From positions 372,001 to 436,000 of the forward strand of contig FOZN01000001.1 of the NCBI GenBank assembly GCA_900114805.1: DNA of 64,000 bases, read 5' to 3'. This DNA is from Agrococcus baldri. GTDB lineage: Bacteria; Actinomycetota; Actinomycetes; Actinomycetales; Microbacteriaceae. The translations under genes were made by a program, and so were the position numbers. Under the pieces are notes generated by a model. It had not been told where the DNA came from. It saw only the letters and a program-made list of their open reading frames with translations, and ran no database searches. This document shows, in pieces, positions 52,494-60,101 of the stretch. Position 1 is the stretch's first letter, and every line of letters begins with the position of its first letter.

Positions 52494-53500
52494 TCCGCGT
52501 ACTCGTACTCGCGAGTCTCCGCGAGGTTGTCGAGATTCATGACCACATTGGGGATGACTACCTCTGACTCGATTGCGTCTGCGCCCTCGCCAGTGACAGC
52601 CGCCAGTGCATACTGCAGTGCAAGGCGTGCTTCCTGCGCCGGGTCCTGTGCAATGAGGCCGGAGATCGATCCTGCTTCGAGTTCAGCGACCTGCGCCGCA
52701 TACGCGTCATAGCAGATGAGCGAGACTTCCCCCACCATGTCGGCGTTGTTGAGTGCCGCGATCGCGCCAGTGCATGACGTGCCGTCGACAGCGAAGACGC
52801 CGGCGAGATCAGGATATTCAAGCAACGTTGTGTTCAAGATGGTCGTTGCTTCAGACGGCTGACTGTAGGCGTACTGCACCGGCAGCATCTCGAGTCCCGG
52901 ATGGTCGCTCGCGAGCGTCGCTTCGAAGCCTTCGACACGCTGCGTGCCCGTCGTGTTCGTCGGCGATGCCGAGATGACGAGCACGGTGCCCTCACCACCA
53001 ATCTGGTCGCTCAGCTCTTCAGCTGCGCGCGAGCCACCATCGACGTTGTCGCCGGTAATGTGCGCGACGAGCTCAGACCTGTCAGTCACCGAGGTATCGA
53101 CGGTTACCACGGGGATCCCCATACCGGTGGCTCGTGCGACGCTGGGCTGCAGCGCGTCAGCATCCGTCGGAACGAGTACCAGTGCATCGATATCGTCGGC
53201 CAACGCCGCGTCGACGAACGGGAGCTGAGCCTGCGGAGAATATGCATCCGATGCACCTTGCCAGATGAGCTCTATGCCGAGTTCGGCGGCTTCAGCCGTG
53301 GCCGCGATCTCCATAGCTCGGAAGAATGGATCAGAGGAGATGCCCGGGATGAATGCGACGCGGATGGGATCGTCCGCTTCGCCCTGGCCGCCATCCGTTT
53401 CCGTCATCGTCCCGCTGCTCGCGCAGCCGCCGAGCGCCAGTCCCGCGACAGCGGTGATGCCGACTGCGATGACCTGCTTCTGAAACTTCTTCTTGCGCAT
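52490..53500 (-). CDS. sugar-type ABC substrate-binding lipoprotein, copy 1
   Basis: A 336-residue periplasmic-binding-protein type I lipoprotein (LacI/RbsB fold). The signal sequence ends L-G-G-C. The mature protein begins I-R-V-A-F-I-P-G-I-S-S-D-P-F-F and has D-A-L-V-L-V-P-T-D-A-D-A-L and A-Y-S-Q-P-S-E-A-T-T. Start ATG 53500. It is closely similar to the neighbouring copy 2 across the whole length, so the pair arose by duplication. The first hinge region and the ligand residues are largely shared; F-A-V-D-G-T-S-C-T-G differs from copy 2 (F-A-V-E-G-N-S-G-V-G), a likely place for altered specificity. Confidence 0.93.
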   Translation of the reverse strand: MRKKKFQKQVIAVGITAVAGLALGGCASSGTMTETDGGQGEADDPIRVAFIPGISSDPFFRAMEIAATAEAAELGIELIWQGASDAYSPQAQLPFVDAALADDIDALVLVPTDADALQPSVARATGMGIPVVTVDTSVTDRSELVAHITGDNVDGGSRAAEELSDQIGGEGTVLVISASPTNTTGTQRVEGFEATLASDHPGLEMLPVQYAYSQPSEATTILNTTLLEYPDLAGVFAVDGTSCTGAIAALNNADMVGEVSLICYDAYAAQVAELEAGSISGLIAQDPAQEARLALQYALAAVTGEGADAIESEVVIPNVVMNLDNLAETREYEYAE

Positions 53501-53550
53501 GGTTCTACGTCCTTCGGTGTTGGTCTCTTGCATCAGGCAGACTGCCTCGG

Positions 53551-54549
53551 CTACTTCTCGGCGTACTGGTACTGGCGCGTCTCAGAGAGGTTCTCGGCTG
53601 TCATGACCACGTTCGGGATGATGACCTGGGCTTCGATGTCGTCGTCTCGTCCTTCGATAGCCGCGAGCGCGAACTCAATGGCGATGCGTGCCTCTTCGGC
53701 AGGGTCCTGTGCAATAAGCGCGCTGTAGAGGCCCTCTTCGAGCTCGGCAACCTGGTTCGAGTAGGCGTCGTACCCGATGAGCGCGACGTCGCCAATGGCA
53801 TCCGCGTTTCGCAATGCCGCGACCGCACCAACGCCGCTGTTGCCCTCGACCGCGAACACGCCAGCCAGATCCGGGTAGTTCAACAGCGCCGCGTTGATCT
53901 TGGTGGTCGCTTCGGTCGGCTGACTGTACGCGTATTCAATGCCGACGATCTCGATATCGGGGTGGTTCGCCTCGATCTCATTGACAAAGCCTTCGACACG
54001 CTGCGTGTCGGTCGTGATCGTGGGCGCACCTGACATGACGAAGACCTGCCCGTCGCCACCGACGAGCTCTGCCATTGCGATCGCTGCCTGTCGGCCACCG
54101 TCTTCGTTGTCGCCGGTGACATGCGAGACAAGTTCAGACTGATCCGTGACCGTCGTGTCGACCGTGATGACAGGGACGCCCTGGGCTGTTGCGCGCTGCA
54201 CGGATGCCTGCAGTGCGTCCCCATCGGTAGGGGCGATGATCAACGCGTCGATGTCGTCCGCGAGCGCGCTCTCGACGAACGGCAACTGCGCCTGCGGTGA
54301 ATAGTCGCTCGAGCTGCCTTGATAGACCAACTCGAACCCGAGTTCCTCAGCTTGTTCTTGCGCCGCGATCTCCATTGCAACGAAGAACGGGTCAGAGGAA
54401 ATCCCGGGGATGAACGCGATCCTGGGCGTGTCCGCGGCAGCGCCCTGCGCATCCACGGGATCGCGGTCGGCGCCTGTTCCCGCGGCGCAGCCGGCAGTGA
54501 GTGCAACCGTCGCTACTGCGAGGAGGGCTGAAACTTTTCTACGCGTCAT
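53551..54549 (-). CDS. sugar-type ABC substrate-binding lipoprotein, copy 2
   Basis: A 332-residue paralogue of copy 1. ATG 54549 has AAGGAG seven bases before it. The lipobox is L-T-A-G-C. It shares F-I-P-G-I-S-S-D-P-F-F, Y-S-P-Q-A-Q-L-P-F-V and the C-terminal Q-Y-A-E/E-Y-A-E ending with copy 1. It is the first gene of the transporter operon and lies downstream of a candidate operator, TGTCAGACA (54596-54604). Two binding proteins with one permease suggest uptake of two related ligands. Confidence 0.93.
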   Translation of the reverse strand: MTRRKVSALLAVATVALTAGCAAGTGADRDPVDAQGAAADTPRIAFIPGISSDPFFVAMEIAAQEQAEELGFELVYQGSSSDYSPQAQLPFVESALADDIDALIIAPTDGDALQASVQRATAQGVPVITVDTTVTDQSELVSHVTGDNEDGGRQAAIAMAELVGGDGQVFVMSGAPTITTDTQRVEGFVNEIEANHPDIEIVGIEYAYSQPTEATTKINAALLNYPDLAGVFAVEGNSGVGAVAALRNADAIGDVALIGYDAYSNQVAELEEGLYSALIAQDPAEEARIAIEFALAAIEGRDDDIEAQVIIPNVVMTAENLSETRQYQYAEK

Positions 54550-54593
54550 TGTCAAGCTCCTTTGCTTCGCCCGATCCCCCAGTGGGCTCGAAT

Positions 54594-54604
54594 GTTGTCA
54601 GACA
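54594..54604. promoter_or_regulatory. candidate operator GTTGTCAGACA of the transporter operon
   Basis: The core TGTC-A-GACA (54596-54604) is a perfect palindrome. The same 11-base word with one central change (GTTGTCCGACA) lies at 55645-55655 before the deglycase gene. A plausible leftward promoter overlaps the area (TTGATG ... TAGTGT, 16-base spacer). A GntR/UTRA regulator gene lies between the two sites. Confidence 0.6.
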
Positions 54605-54736
54605 CTACACCATTGATGCCCTACATCAACGCGCAATAGTCAGACCTGCCTGTCTCGATGGCCCCAGCTGCGGCCTGCGCTCGGGCATGCCAGAGCCCGC
54701 TCGACGGCGAAGCCCTCGAACGGCGCGAGTGATGGA

Positions 54737-55507
54737 TCAGCGGTGCCGGAGCACGCTGAAGGAGATCTCAGCCCCGCGGTGATAGTCCGACGCCAGCAAG
54801 ACGTGGTCGCCAGTGCGGGTCATGCCAACCTCAGAGACGAGCAACCACGGACCCAGGCCCGCAAGGCTGTAGCGCGCCTGCCAGGCCTCGGGCAGCTCGA
54901 CTGCCGAAATTGTCGCCACGGAAGCATTGACATGGTGACCGTGGCCAGCGAGCGCGAGGGTGAGCGAGCCACTCCAGTCGCGATGCTCGATGGGACCGGG
55001 CATCGCTGCACGCGGCAAGGTGTTCTCGCTGACCACAAGCGGCTCGTTGTTGCCGTAGCGGATCCGGAGCAGACGGATGACCTCTGCGCCCTCGGCAAGC
55101 CCGAGTGCGTCAGCTTCCCGAGCATCCGCTGCGGCGACGCGCACATCGAGGACCGCACTCGTGACGGTATAGCCGCGGGCGGTCAGCACCTCCGTGATGC
55201 TCTCGTACTTCGTCATCGGGCGCTCGAGTCGCATGGACCCAGACGCCGACACGAACCGACCCTGCCCCTGCTTGGCATGCACGACGCCTTCCTGCTCGAG
55301 CAGTCGAAGAGCCTCTCTGACGGTAGAGCGGGACACACCGAAGACTTCTGCCAGTTCCGTCTCGGCGGTCAACCGATCTCCTGGCTTCAACCCCAGGTCG
55401 GCGATGAGCGCGAGGATCTGGTCGTAGACGCGGAGCACCATGCTTCCTCGGCTGGCCTGAGCCGCCGGTGTGGTCCTAGACAGGGTGACTCCTTGTTCGA
55501 ACTGCAT
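54737..55507 (-). CDS. GntR/UTRA-family transcriptional regulator
   Basis: A 256-residue regulator from ATG 55507 after GGAGG. Residues 25-95 are a GntR winged helix (V-Y-D-Q-I-L-A-L-I-A-D-L-G, F-G-V-S-R-S-T-V-R-E-A-L-R-L-L). The rest resembles the UTRA ligand domain (Y-E-S-I-T-E-V-L, V-I-R-L-L-R-I-R-Y-G-N-N-E-P-L-V-V-S-E). UTRA regulators of the FrlR/HutC type usually bind sugar-phosphate or amino-sugar effectors. It lies between the transporter operon and the divergent deglycase gene and probably controls both. Confidence 0.9.
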   Translation of the reverse strand: MQFEQGVTLSRTTPAAQASRGSMVLRVYDQILALIADLGLKPGDRLTAETELAEVFGVSRSTVREALRLLEQEGVVHAKQGQGRFVSASGSMRLERPMTKYESITEVLTARGYTVTSAVLDVRVAAADAREADALGLAEGAEVIRLLRIRYGNNEPLVVSENTLPRAAMPGPIEHRDWSGSLTLALAGHGHHVNASVATISAVELPEAWQARYSLAGLGPWLLVSEVGMTRTGDHVLLASDYHRGAEISFSVLRHR

Positions 55508-55644
55508 CGCAGCCTCCAGCGTGTCGCTCGACCGTACCAAGCACCGAGCGCCAACCGGCGCTGTGTGCCGTGCGCGCATCCGCCTGGCGCTGAAGTCGGA
55601 CGCTGATCACCAGCATATTCGCACTTGCCAGACGTCCTGTTACA

Positions 55645-55655
55645 GTTGTCCGACA
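55645..55655. promoter_or_regulatory. candidate operator GTTGTCCGACA of the deglycase gene
   Basis: Its core TGTC-C-GACA (55647-55655) is palindromic and 10 of 11 bases match the site before the transporter operon. It is about 40 bases upstream of the ATG at 55696, close to where a promoter would sit. Confidence 0.6.
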
Positions 55656-55695
55656 TGATGCTCGACGAGCACGCCGATGAAGGATGGAATGCGAC

Positions 55696-56709
55696 ATGCT
55701 GAACTTTGACGAAGAGCGGTACCTCGGTATCCAGAGCGGGGCGGTGCAGCACGCCGCCGGAATCCGCAGCGCGCTGGAATCTGAACTTGCGAATGGGATC
55801 GAGAACATCTTCTTCGCCGGCGCGGGCGGCGTGAACTTCTTGATGCAGCCTGCGGCACGGCTGCTGCAGACCCGCTCGACCTTCCCGACCTTTGTCGAGA
55901 TGGCAGCGGAGCTCGTCAACTCGGGCAGCCAGCACCTCGGCCCCAAGTCGCTGGTCGTCTTTCCGACCGTCTCTGGCACCACCAAGGAAGCGCTTGCCGC
56001 ACTCGAGTTCGTGCGCGGCAAGGGCGCTCGCGTGCTCACGCTGACCGCAAAGGCTGACACGCCGCTCGCTGAGCTGGCAGACATCAACTTCACCAACTTC
56101 TGCGCTGACGACACCTCGAGCGAGAACTTCTACCTGCAGTCGCTCCTCGTCGCGCTCGCGATCATGGACGTCCGGGGTGAGATCGACGACTTCGACCGCA
56201 TCGTCGCCGAGCTGCAGACGGTGCCGGCACAGCTCGTCGAGGTCAAGCGCGCCTTCGAACCACGCGCCGAGGCGTTTGCCGTCGAGATCAAGGATGAGCA
56301 GCACCACATCGTGACCGGTGCTGGCAACACCTGGTACGAGGCCTGGTACTACGCCATGTGCATCTTGGAAGAGATGCAGTGGATCTGGACTCGCCCGGTG
56401 CACGCATCCGACTTCTTCCACGGCACGCTCGAACTGCTGGAAGAGGACACGAGCGTGTGGCTCATCAAGGGTGAGGACGAGCAGCGCCCGCTGGCAGACC
56501 GTGTGGAGCGCTTCGCGACCACAGTCACCAAGAAGTTGCGCGTGTTCGACACGAAGGACTTCGAGCTCGGGTCGATCTCCGACGACGTACGCGCATTGAT
56601 TGCGCCGGCCGTCATCGCGGCAGCGTTCGAGCGACTGAGCATGCACCTGCAGGTCGTGCGTGACCACCCGCTCACCACGCGCCGCTACTACAAGAAGGGC
56701 AATTTCTAG
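55696..56709 (+). CDS. SIS-domain fructosamine-6-phosphate deglycase (FrlB-like)
   Basis: A 337-residue protein with two SIS sugar-phosphate domains. It resembles FrlB/FraB deglycases, which split 6-phosphofructosamines into glucose 6-phosphate and a free amino acid. In that family the catalytic Glu and His are 16 residues apart; here E226 (in I-L-E-E-M-Q-W) and H242 (in F-F-H-G) keep that spacing. The C-terminal R-D-H-P-x-x-x-R-R-Y-Y also matches. The E-F-x-H-G motif is D-F-F-H-G here. A plain sugar-phosphate isomerase remains the alternative. ATG 55696 matches the family N-terminus. A strong terminator follows. Confidence 0.85.
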   Translation: MLNFDEERYLGIQSGAVQHAAGIRSALESELANGIENIFFAGAGGVNFLMQPAARLLQTRSTFPTFVEMAAELVNSGSQHLGPKSLVVFPTVSGTTKEALAALEFVRGKGARVLTLTAKADTPLAELADINFTNFCADDTSSENFYLQSLLVALAIMDVRGEIDDFDRIVAELQTVPAQLVEVKRAFEPRAEAFAVEIKDEQHHIVTGAGNTWYEAWYYAMCILEEMQWIWTRPVHASDFFHGTLELLEEDTSVWLIKGEDEQRPLADRVERFATTVTKKLRVFDTKDFELGSISDDVRALIAPAVIAAAFERLSMHLQVVRDHPLTTRRYYKKGNF

Positions 56710-56720
56710 CCTCAGCATGC

Positions 56721-56756
56721 GCGAAGGGCAGGGCCGTCACCGGCCCTGCCCTTCGC
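56721..56756. terminator. 16-bp perfect hairpin after the deglycase gene
   Basis: GCGAAGGGCAGGGCCG (56721-56736) pairs exactly with 56741-56756 around TCAC, 12 bases after the stop. It should terminate, or at least reduce, read-through into the kinase gene, which would then need its own promoter in 56757-56838. Confidence 0.9.
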
Positions 56757-56838
56757 GCCGAGACCAACCAAGGCGTGCCAGAGTGAGAGCGCCAGTGACC
56801 CCCTGCAGGTAGCGACCTGCGCAATACGACGGAGTTCG

Positions 56839-57663
56839 ATGATGACCTCGCAACCGCTCGACGTCGCCGTGGTGGGCGATAACACCCTCGATAGATACCT
56901 CGACGAGCCCGAAATCGGCGACCTGATCGGCGGCAATGCGCTGAACGTAGCCGTCCAGCTGGCGATGATGGGTCTGCGGGTTGGCTACTTCGGCGCCGTC
57001 GGTGACGATGAGAACGCTAGTGCTGTCGCCAATGCGGCCGCAGCGCGGGGCGTAGTGCTCGACGGTCTTGTCACGATGCCCGGCAGCACCGCGCTGACGA
57101 CGATCAGCCGGACGGAACAGGGCGACCGAAGATTCGAAACCGAGGAATTCGGGGTCACTGCGGAGTACTATCCGACAAGCGACGCGCTCGAGATGATCGG
57201 GGCGAGTCGCTGGGTTCACGTTGGCATGTTGCCGCGCTCGCGCGCGTTCGGTGCTTCGATCGCAGCCATGTCGCCGGTGCCAGTGAGCCAGGACTGCAGC
57301 GTCAGCCCGGAGTCGCACCGCCTCGCGGTCGCCTTCGCGTCGGCTGGCGAAGACGCGGTGGTCGCCGAGGCCATGGTGCTCGAGATGCTTGAGAACGGCG
57401 CTCGTACAGCCGTGGCGACGCTGGGCCCAGAAGGAGCACTCGCCGGCCGAGGTGCGCAGCGGTGGCGGGCGATGCCCATGCCTGTGAGCGTGGTCGACAC
57501 GACGGGCGCGGGCGACGCATTCATGGCAGGATTCATCGCGGCCACTCTCGACGGAGAGAACGTCGAGGGTGCTTTGGCTGCCGGCGTTGCACGAGGGTCG
57601 TATGCATGCCAGCACGTGGGCGGTTGGCCCCAGCGGCCAGCAGAGATCGCCTCATTTGGATAG
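56839..57663 (+). CDS. PfkB-family kinase, FrlD-like (fructosamine 6-kinase)
   Basis: A 274-residue ribokinase-fold sugar kinase. It opens V-V-G-D-N-T-L-D-R-Y-L, contains I-G-G-N-A-L-N-V-A-V and V-G-Y-F-G-A-V-G-D-D, and ends with the anion-hole and catalytic-base motif D-T-T-G-A-G-D-A-F. The N-terminal G-D-N-x-x-D-R/K-Y and G-G-N-A-x-N-V-A-V are what I associate with FrlD (fructoselysine 6-kinase) rather than fructokinase or ribokinase. Its length is at the short end of the family. It should phosphorylate imported fructosamines for the deglycase. ATG 56839 or 56842 follows GGAG. Confidence 0.87.
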   Translation: MMTSQPLDVAVVGDNTLDRYLDEPEIGDLIGGNALNVAVQLAMMGLRVGYFGAVGDDENASAVANAAAARGVVLDGLVTMPGSTALTTISRTEQGDRRFETEEFGVTAEYYPTSDALEMIGASRWVHVGMLPRSRAFGASIAAMSPVPVSQDCSVSPESHRLAVAFASAGEDAVVAEAMVLEMLENGARTAVATLGPEGALAGRGAQRWRAMPMPVSVVDTTGAGDAFMAGFIAATLDGENVEGALAAGVARGSYACQHVGGWPQRPAEIASFG

Positions 57664-57670
57664 GAGCACG

Positions 57671-58804
57671 ATGTTCGCGTTGGTGCCAGCCCAGCAACCA
57701 TATGCATGGGGGTCCACCCGTGCGATCCAGGAGTACGCCGGCGTGGGCGTTCCAGGCCATCCGTTGGCCGAGATCTGGTTCGGCTCGCACCCAGCGGGCT
57801 CATCGACGCTAGCCGACGGGCGCACGCTCGCGGCACTCATCGCTGAAGACCCGACCCGCGCGCTCGGCGCTGCTGTTGCCGAGCGCTTCGACAGCGAGCT
57901 TCCCTACCTCGTCAAGCTGCTCGCACCCGGGAGGGCGGTCTCGCTGCAGGTGCATCCGAGCGCCGCCCGCGCAGCACAAGGCTTCGCGGCCGACGCCGCC
58001 GCGCCCGCGTCAGACCGCCGCTTCGTCGACGGCAACCACAAGCCCGAGATGATCTTCGCGCTCACGCAATTCGAGGGCCTCGTTGGCCTGCGGTCGGCCG
58101 AAGACATCGCGCGCACTCTGGCTCCCTTCGGACTCGCACGAACGCAGGCGGCACTCGAAGCACTCGATCCGGGCGATGAGCCCGCACTGCGGAAGGCTGT
58201 CGAGATCCTCGCCACGGCTCCTGCTGAGAGCGTCGCAGAAGCTGTCGCCGCCGCGACTCGATTGGCAGCTGACGGCTCAGAGTCGGCAGGGACGCTGCTC
58301 GAGCTCGAGCAGCAGTATCCGGGCGACGCGGGTGCCCTGGTCAGCTTGATGCTGGAGCGCGTGCGGCTCGCGCCGGGTGAGTCCGTGATGGTGCACTCGG
58401 GTGTACCCCACGCATATCTCTCTGGGTTGGCACTCGAGGTGATGGCGAACTCAGACAACGTCTTCCGACTCGGTCTCACACCAAAGCGCGTCGACGTCGG
58501 CGAGTCGATCGCAAACCTGATCACGAGGCCCGCATATCTCAGCAGGCCGCACTCCGCGTCGGCGAGCGCCGGTGTGGAGGAGTTCCGCGTCGATCTGCAC
58601 GAGGGCGAGGGCGGGGACAAAGGCTCGCAGGTGCCAGCGTTCGGACCCAAGATCCTGATCGCGCTCGCCGATCAATGCGAACTTGTGTCGGGTGACGAGC
58701 GGCTTGAGCTGCACCGCGGTGCCGGTGCATTCATCCTCGACGGCGAAACGCCGATCGTGCACGGCAGCGGCTCCTTCGCGGTGATCTCCGTCCCCACGAG
58801 CTGA
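57671..58804 (+). CDS. manA: mannose-6-phosphate isomerase, class I
   Basis: A 377-residue zinc-dependent isomerase interconverting mannose 6-phosphate and fructose 6-phosphate. Metal-binding segments are visible: S-L-Q-V-H-P (Gln and His), H-K-P-E-M (Glu), and V-H-S-G-V-P-H-A-Y with the later His, followed by E-V-M-A-N-S-D-N-V-F-R. The start at ATG 57671 comes seven bases after the kinase stop, with TAGGAG serving as ribosome site, so the two genes are one unit. In a glycated-amine locus it suggests that mannose 6-phosphate arises from some substrates (inference); it could also serve cell-wall mannose supply. Confidence 0.93.
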   Translation: MFALVPAQQPYAWGSTRAIQEYAGVGVPGHPLAEIWFGSHPAGSSTLADGRTLAALIAEDPTRALGAAVAERFDSELPYLVKLLAPGRAVSLQVHPSAARAAQGFAADAAAPASDRRFVDGNHKPEMIFALTQFEGLVGLRSAEDIARTLAPFGLARTQAALEALDPGDEPALRKAVEILATAPAESVAEAVAAATRLAADGSESAGTLLELEQQYPGDAGALVSLMLERVRLAPGESVMVHSGVPHAYLSGLALEVMANSDNVFRLGLTPKRVDVGESIANLITRPAYLSRPHSASASAGVEEFRVDLHEGEGGDKGSQVPAFGPKILIALADQCELVSGDERLELHRGAGAFILDGETPIVHGSGSFAVISVPTS

Positions 58805-58902
58805 GACACTCCGGGCCAGCCGCACTCCCCCGCAGATCGCCTGCGCTGCCCCGTCATGCCGCCGCGACCTGCGCACTGCTGCCACACCGTTGCAATTCCG
58901 TT

Positions 58903-58937
58903 ATGCGAAGCGCATGGCGGCAGTGATATCGTTATCA
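58903..58937. promoter_or_regulatory. two small palindromes upstream of the TRAP binding protein
   Basis: ATGCG-AAG-CGCAT (58903-58915) and TGATA-TCGT-TATCA (58924-58937) are both perfectly symmetric and lie 56-90 bases before the start codon at 58993. TTGCAA at 58890-58895 could be a -35 box. A local regulator probably binds here, but none is encoded next to the gene. Confidence 0.5.
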
Positions 58938-58992
58938 AATCGCGTGAGCCCATTGGAGTGCTGCGCGTCCGAAGACCGTAAGGACATTGGCC

Positions 58993-60021
58993 ATGAAGAA
59001 GAAGCATCTGCTGGTAGGCACCGCACTCGTCGCTACGGCCGGCCTGCTGCTGACCGGCTGCAGCACGTCGGGCGGCGACAGCCCCGAGGCCAGCAACGGC
59101 GAGGCGGCGAGCGGCGAAACCCGCACGATCCGAATCTCAACCGTCAACCCGCCAACGAGCATCGACGGACAGATCCTCGAGGAAGTCGCCGCAACGATTC
59201 AAGAGCGATCGAACGGTGAGCTGGTGATGGAGGTCTTCCCCGCGGGGCAGATCGGCACGACCAGCGACACCGCCGAGCAGGTCGCAAACGGCGAAGATCT
59301 CATCGCCTACATGGACGCTTCGGCGATCGGACAGATGGGTGCTACAGACTTCAACCTATTGGGTGGCCCCTTCTTGTTCGACAGCACAGAAGAGGTCAAC
59401 AACTTCCTCGGCTCCGAGCTCTTCCAGGAGATGAGTGACCAGGCCGCTGCCGAGCAGGGCATCCGGATTCTCTCGCTCGGCTGGACTGACGGGCCGCGGC
59501 ACATCTTCGCCAACCAGCCGGTTCCCCACCCTGACGACCTCGCAGGCATCAAGCTGCGCACACCTCCGATCGACACGTGGATCACCACATTCGACCTCCT
59601 CGGCGCGGTGCCCACAGAGGTCGCGAACACCGAGACCTACAGCGCTCTCGAGCAGGGTGTCGTCGATGCCGCAGAGGGGCCGATCAACGGCACCTACGTG
59701 CAGCGCTGGCAGGAGGTCGCGACACATGTCACGCTCACCGGTCACTTCCAGACGCTCATCGGCTTCGGCATCAGCGAAGCCCTGTGGCAGTCGCTGACCG
59801 AGGAGCAGCAGCAGATCATCTCTGAGGAGTTCATCGCCGGCGGCGAGCGAGCGCAGGAGCAGTACGCCGCCGAGATCGAGTCGACGATGGCGCTGATGGA
59901 GGAAGAGTCTGGCGTGGAGTTCCACGAAGCTGACTCGGACGCCTACCGCGAGCGCACCGCTCCGTTCTACGAGGGCAACGAAGAGCTCTACGAGCAGGTT
60001 CGCGAGGCCGCGCAGGGCTGA
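58993..60021 (+). CDS. TRAP transporter DctP-type substrate-binding lipoprotein
   Basis: A 342-residue binding protein. The lipobox is L-L-T-G-C; ATG 58993 follows AAGGA. The mature part has the DctP pattern: I-R-I-S-T-V-N-P-P, F-P-A-G-Q-I-G, then L-A-G-I-K-L-R-T-P-P with the conserved Arg that pairs with a substrate carboxylate, and A-L-E-Q-G-V-V-D-A-A-E-G-P. TRAP systems import organic acids or sugar acids using ion gradients. The DctQ and DctM membrane partners are absent on both sides, so it depends on subunits encoded elsewhere. It is followed by an aldehyde dehydrogenase and a hydroxyacid dehydrogenase, which suggests an acid ligand. Confidence 0.9.
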   Translation: MKKKHLLVGTALVATAGLLLTGCSTSGGDSPEASNGEAASGETRTIRISTVNPPTSIDGQILEEVAATIQERSNGELVMEVFPAGQIGTTSDTAEQVANGEDLIAYMDASAIGQMGATDFNLLGGPFLFDSTEEVNNFLGSELFQEMSDQAAAEQGIRILSLGWTDGPRHIFANQPVPHPDDLAGIKLRTPPIDTWITTFDLLGAVPTEVANTETYSALEQGVVDAAEGPINGTYVQRWQEVATHVTLTGHFQTLIGFGISEALWQSLTEEQQQIISEEFIAGGERAQEQYAAEIESTMALMEEESGVEFHEADSDAYRERTAPFYEGNEELYEQVREAAQG

Positions 60022-60043
60022 CGCCCACCCATCCACACCCACA

Positions 60044-60084
60044 GCGCGGTGCGTGCCCGGCACAATGTCGGGCACGCACCGCGC
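60044..60084. terminator. 16-bp hairpin between the binding protein and aldehyde dehydrogenase genes
   Basis: GCGCGGTGCGTGCCCG (60044-60059) pairs exactly with 60069-60084 around a nine-base loop. It begins 22 bases after the binding-protein stop and ends 17 bases before the next ATG. It could be a terminator or a partial attenuator that makes the binding protein more abundant than the enzymes. Confidence 0.85.
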
Positions 60085-60101
60085 GCTCATGAAGGAGCAT
60101 C

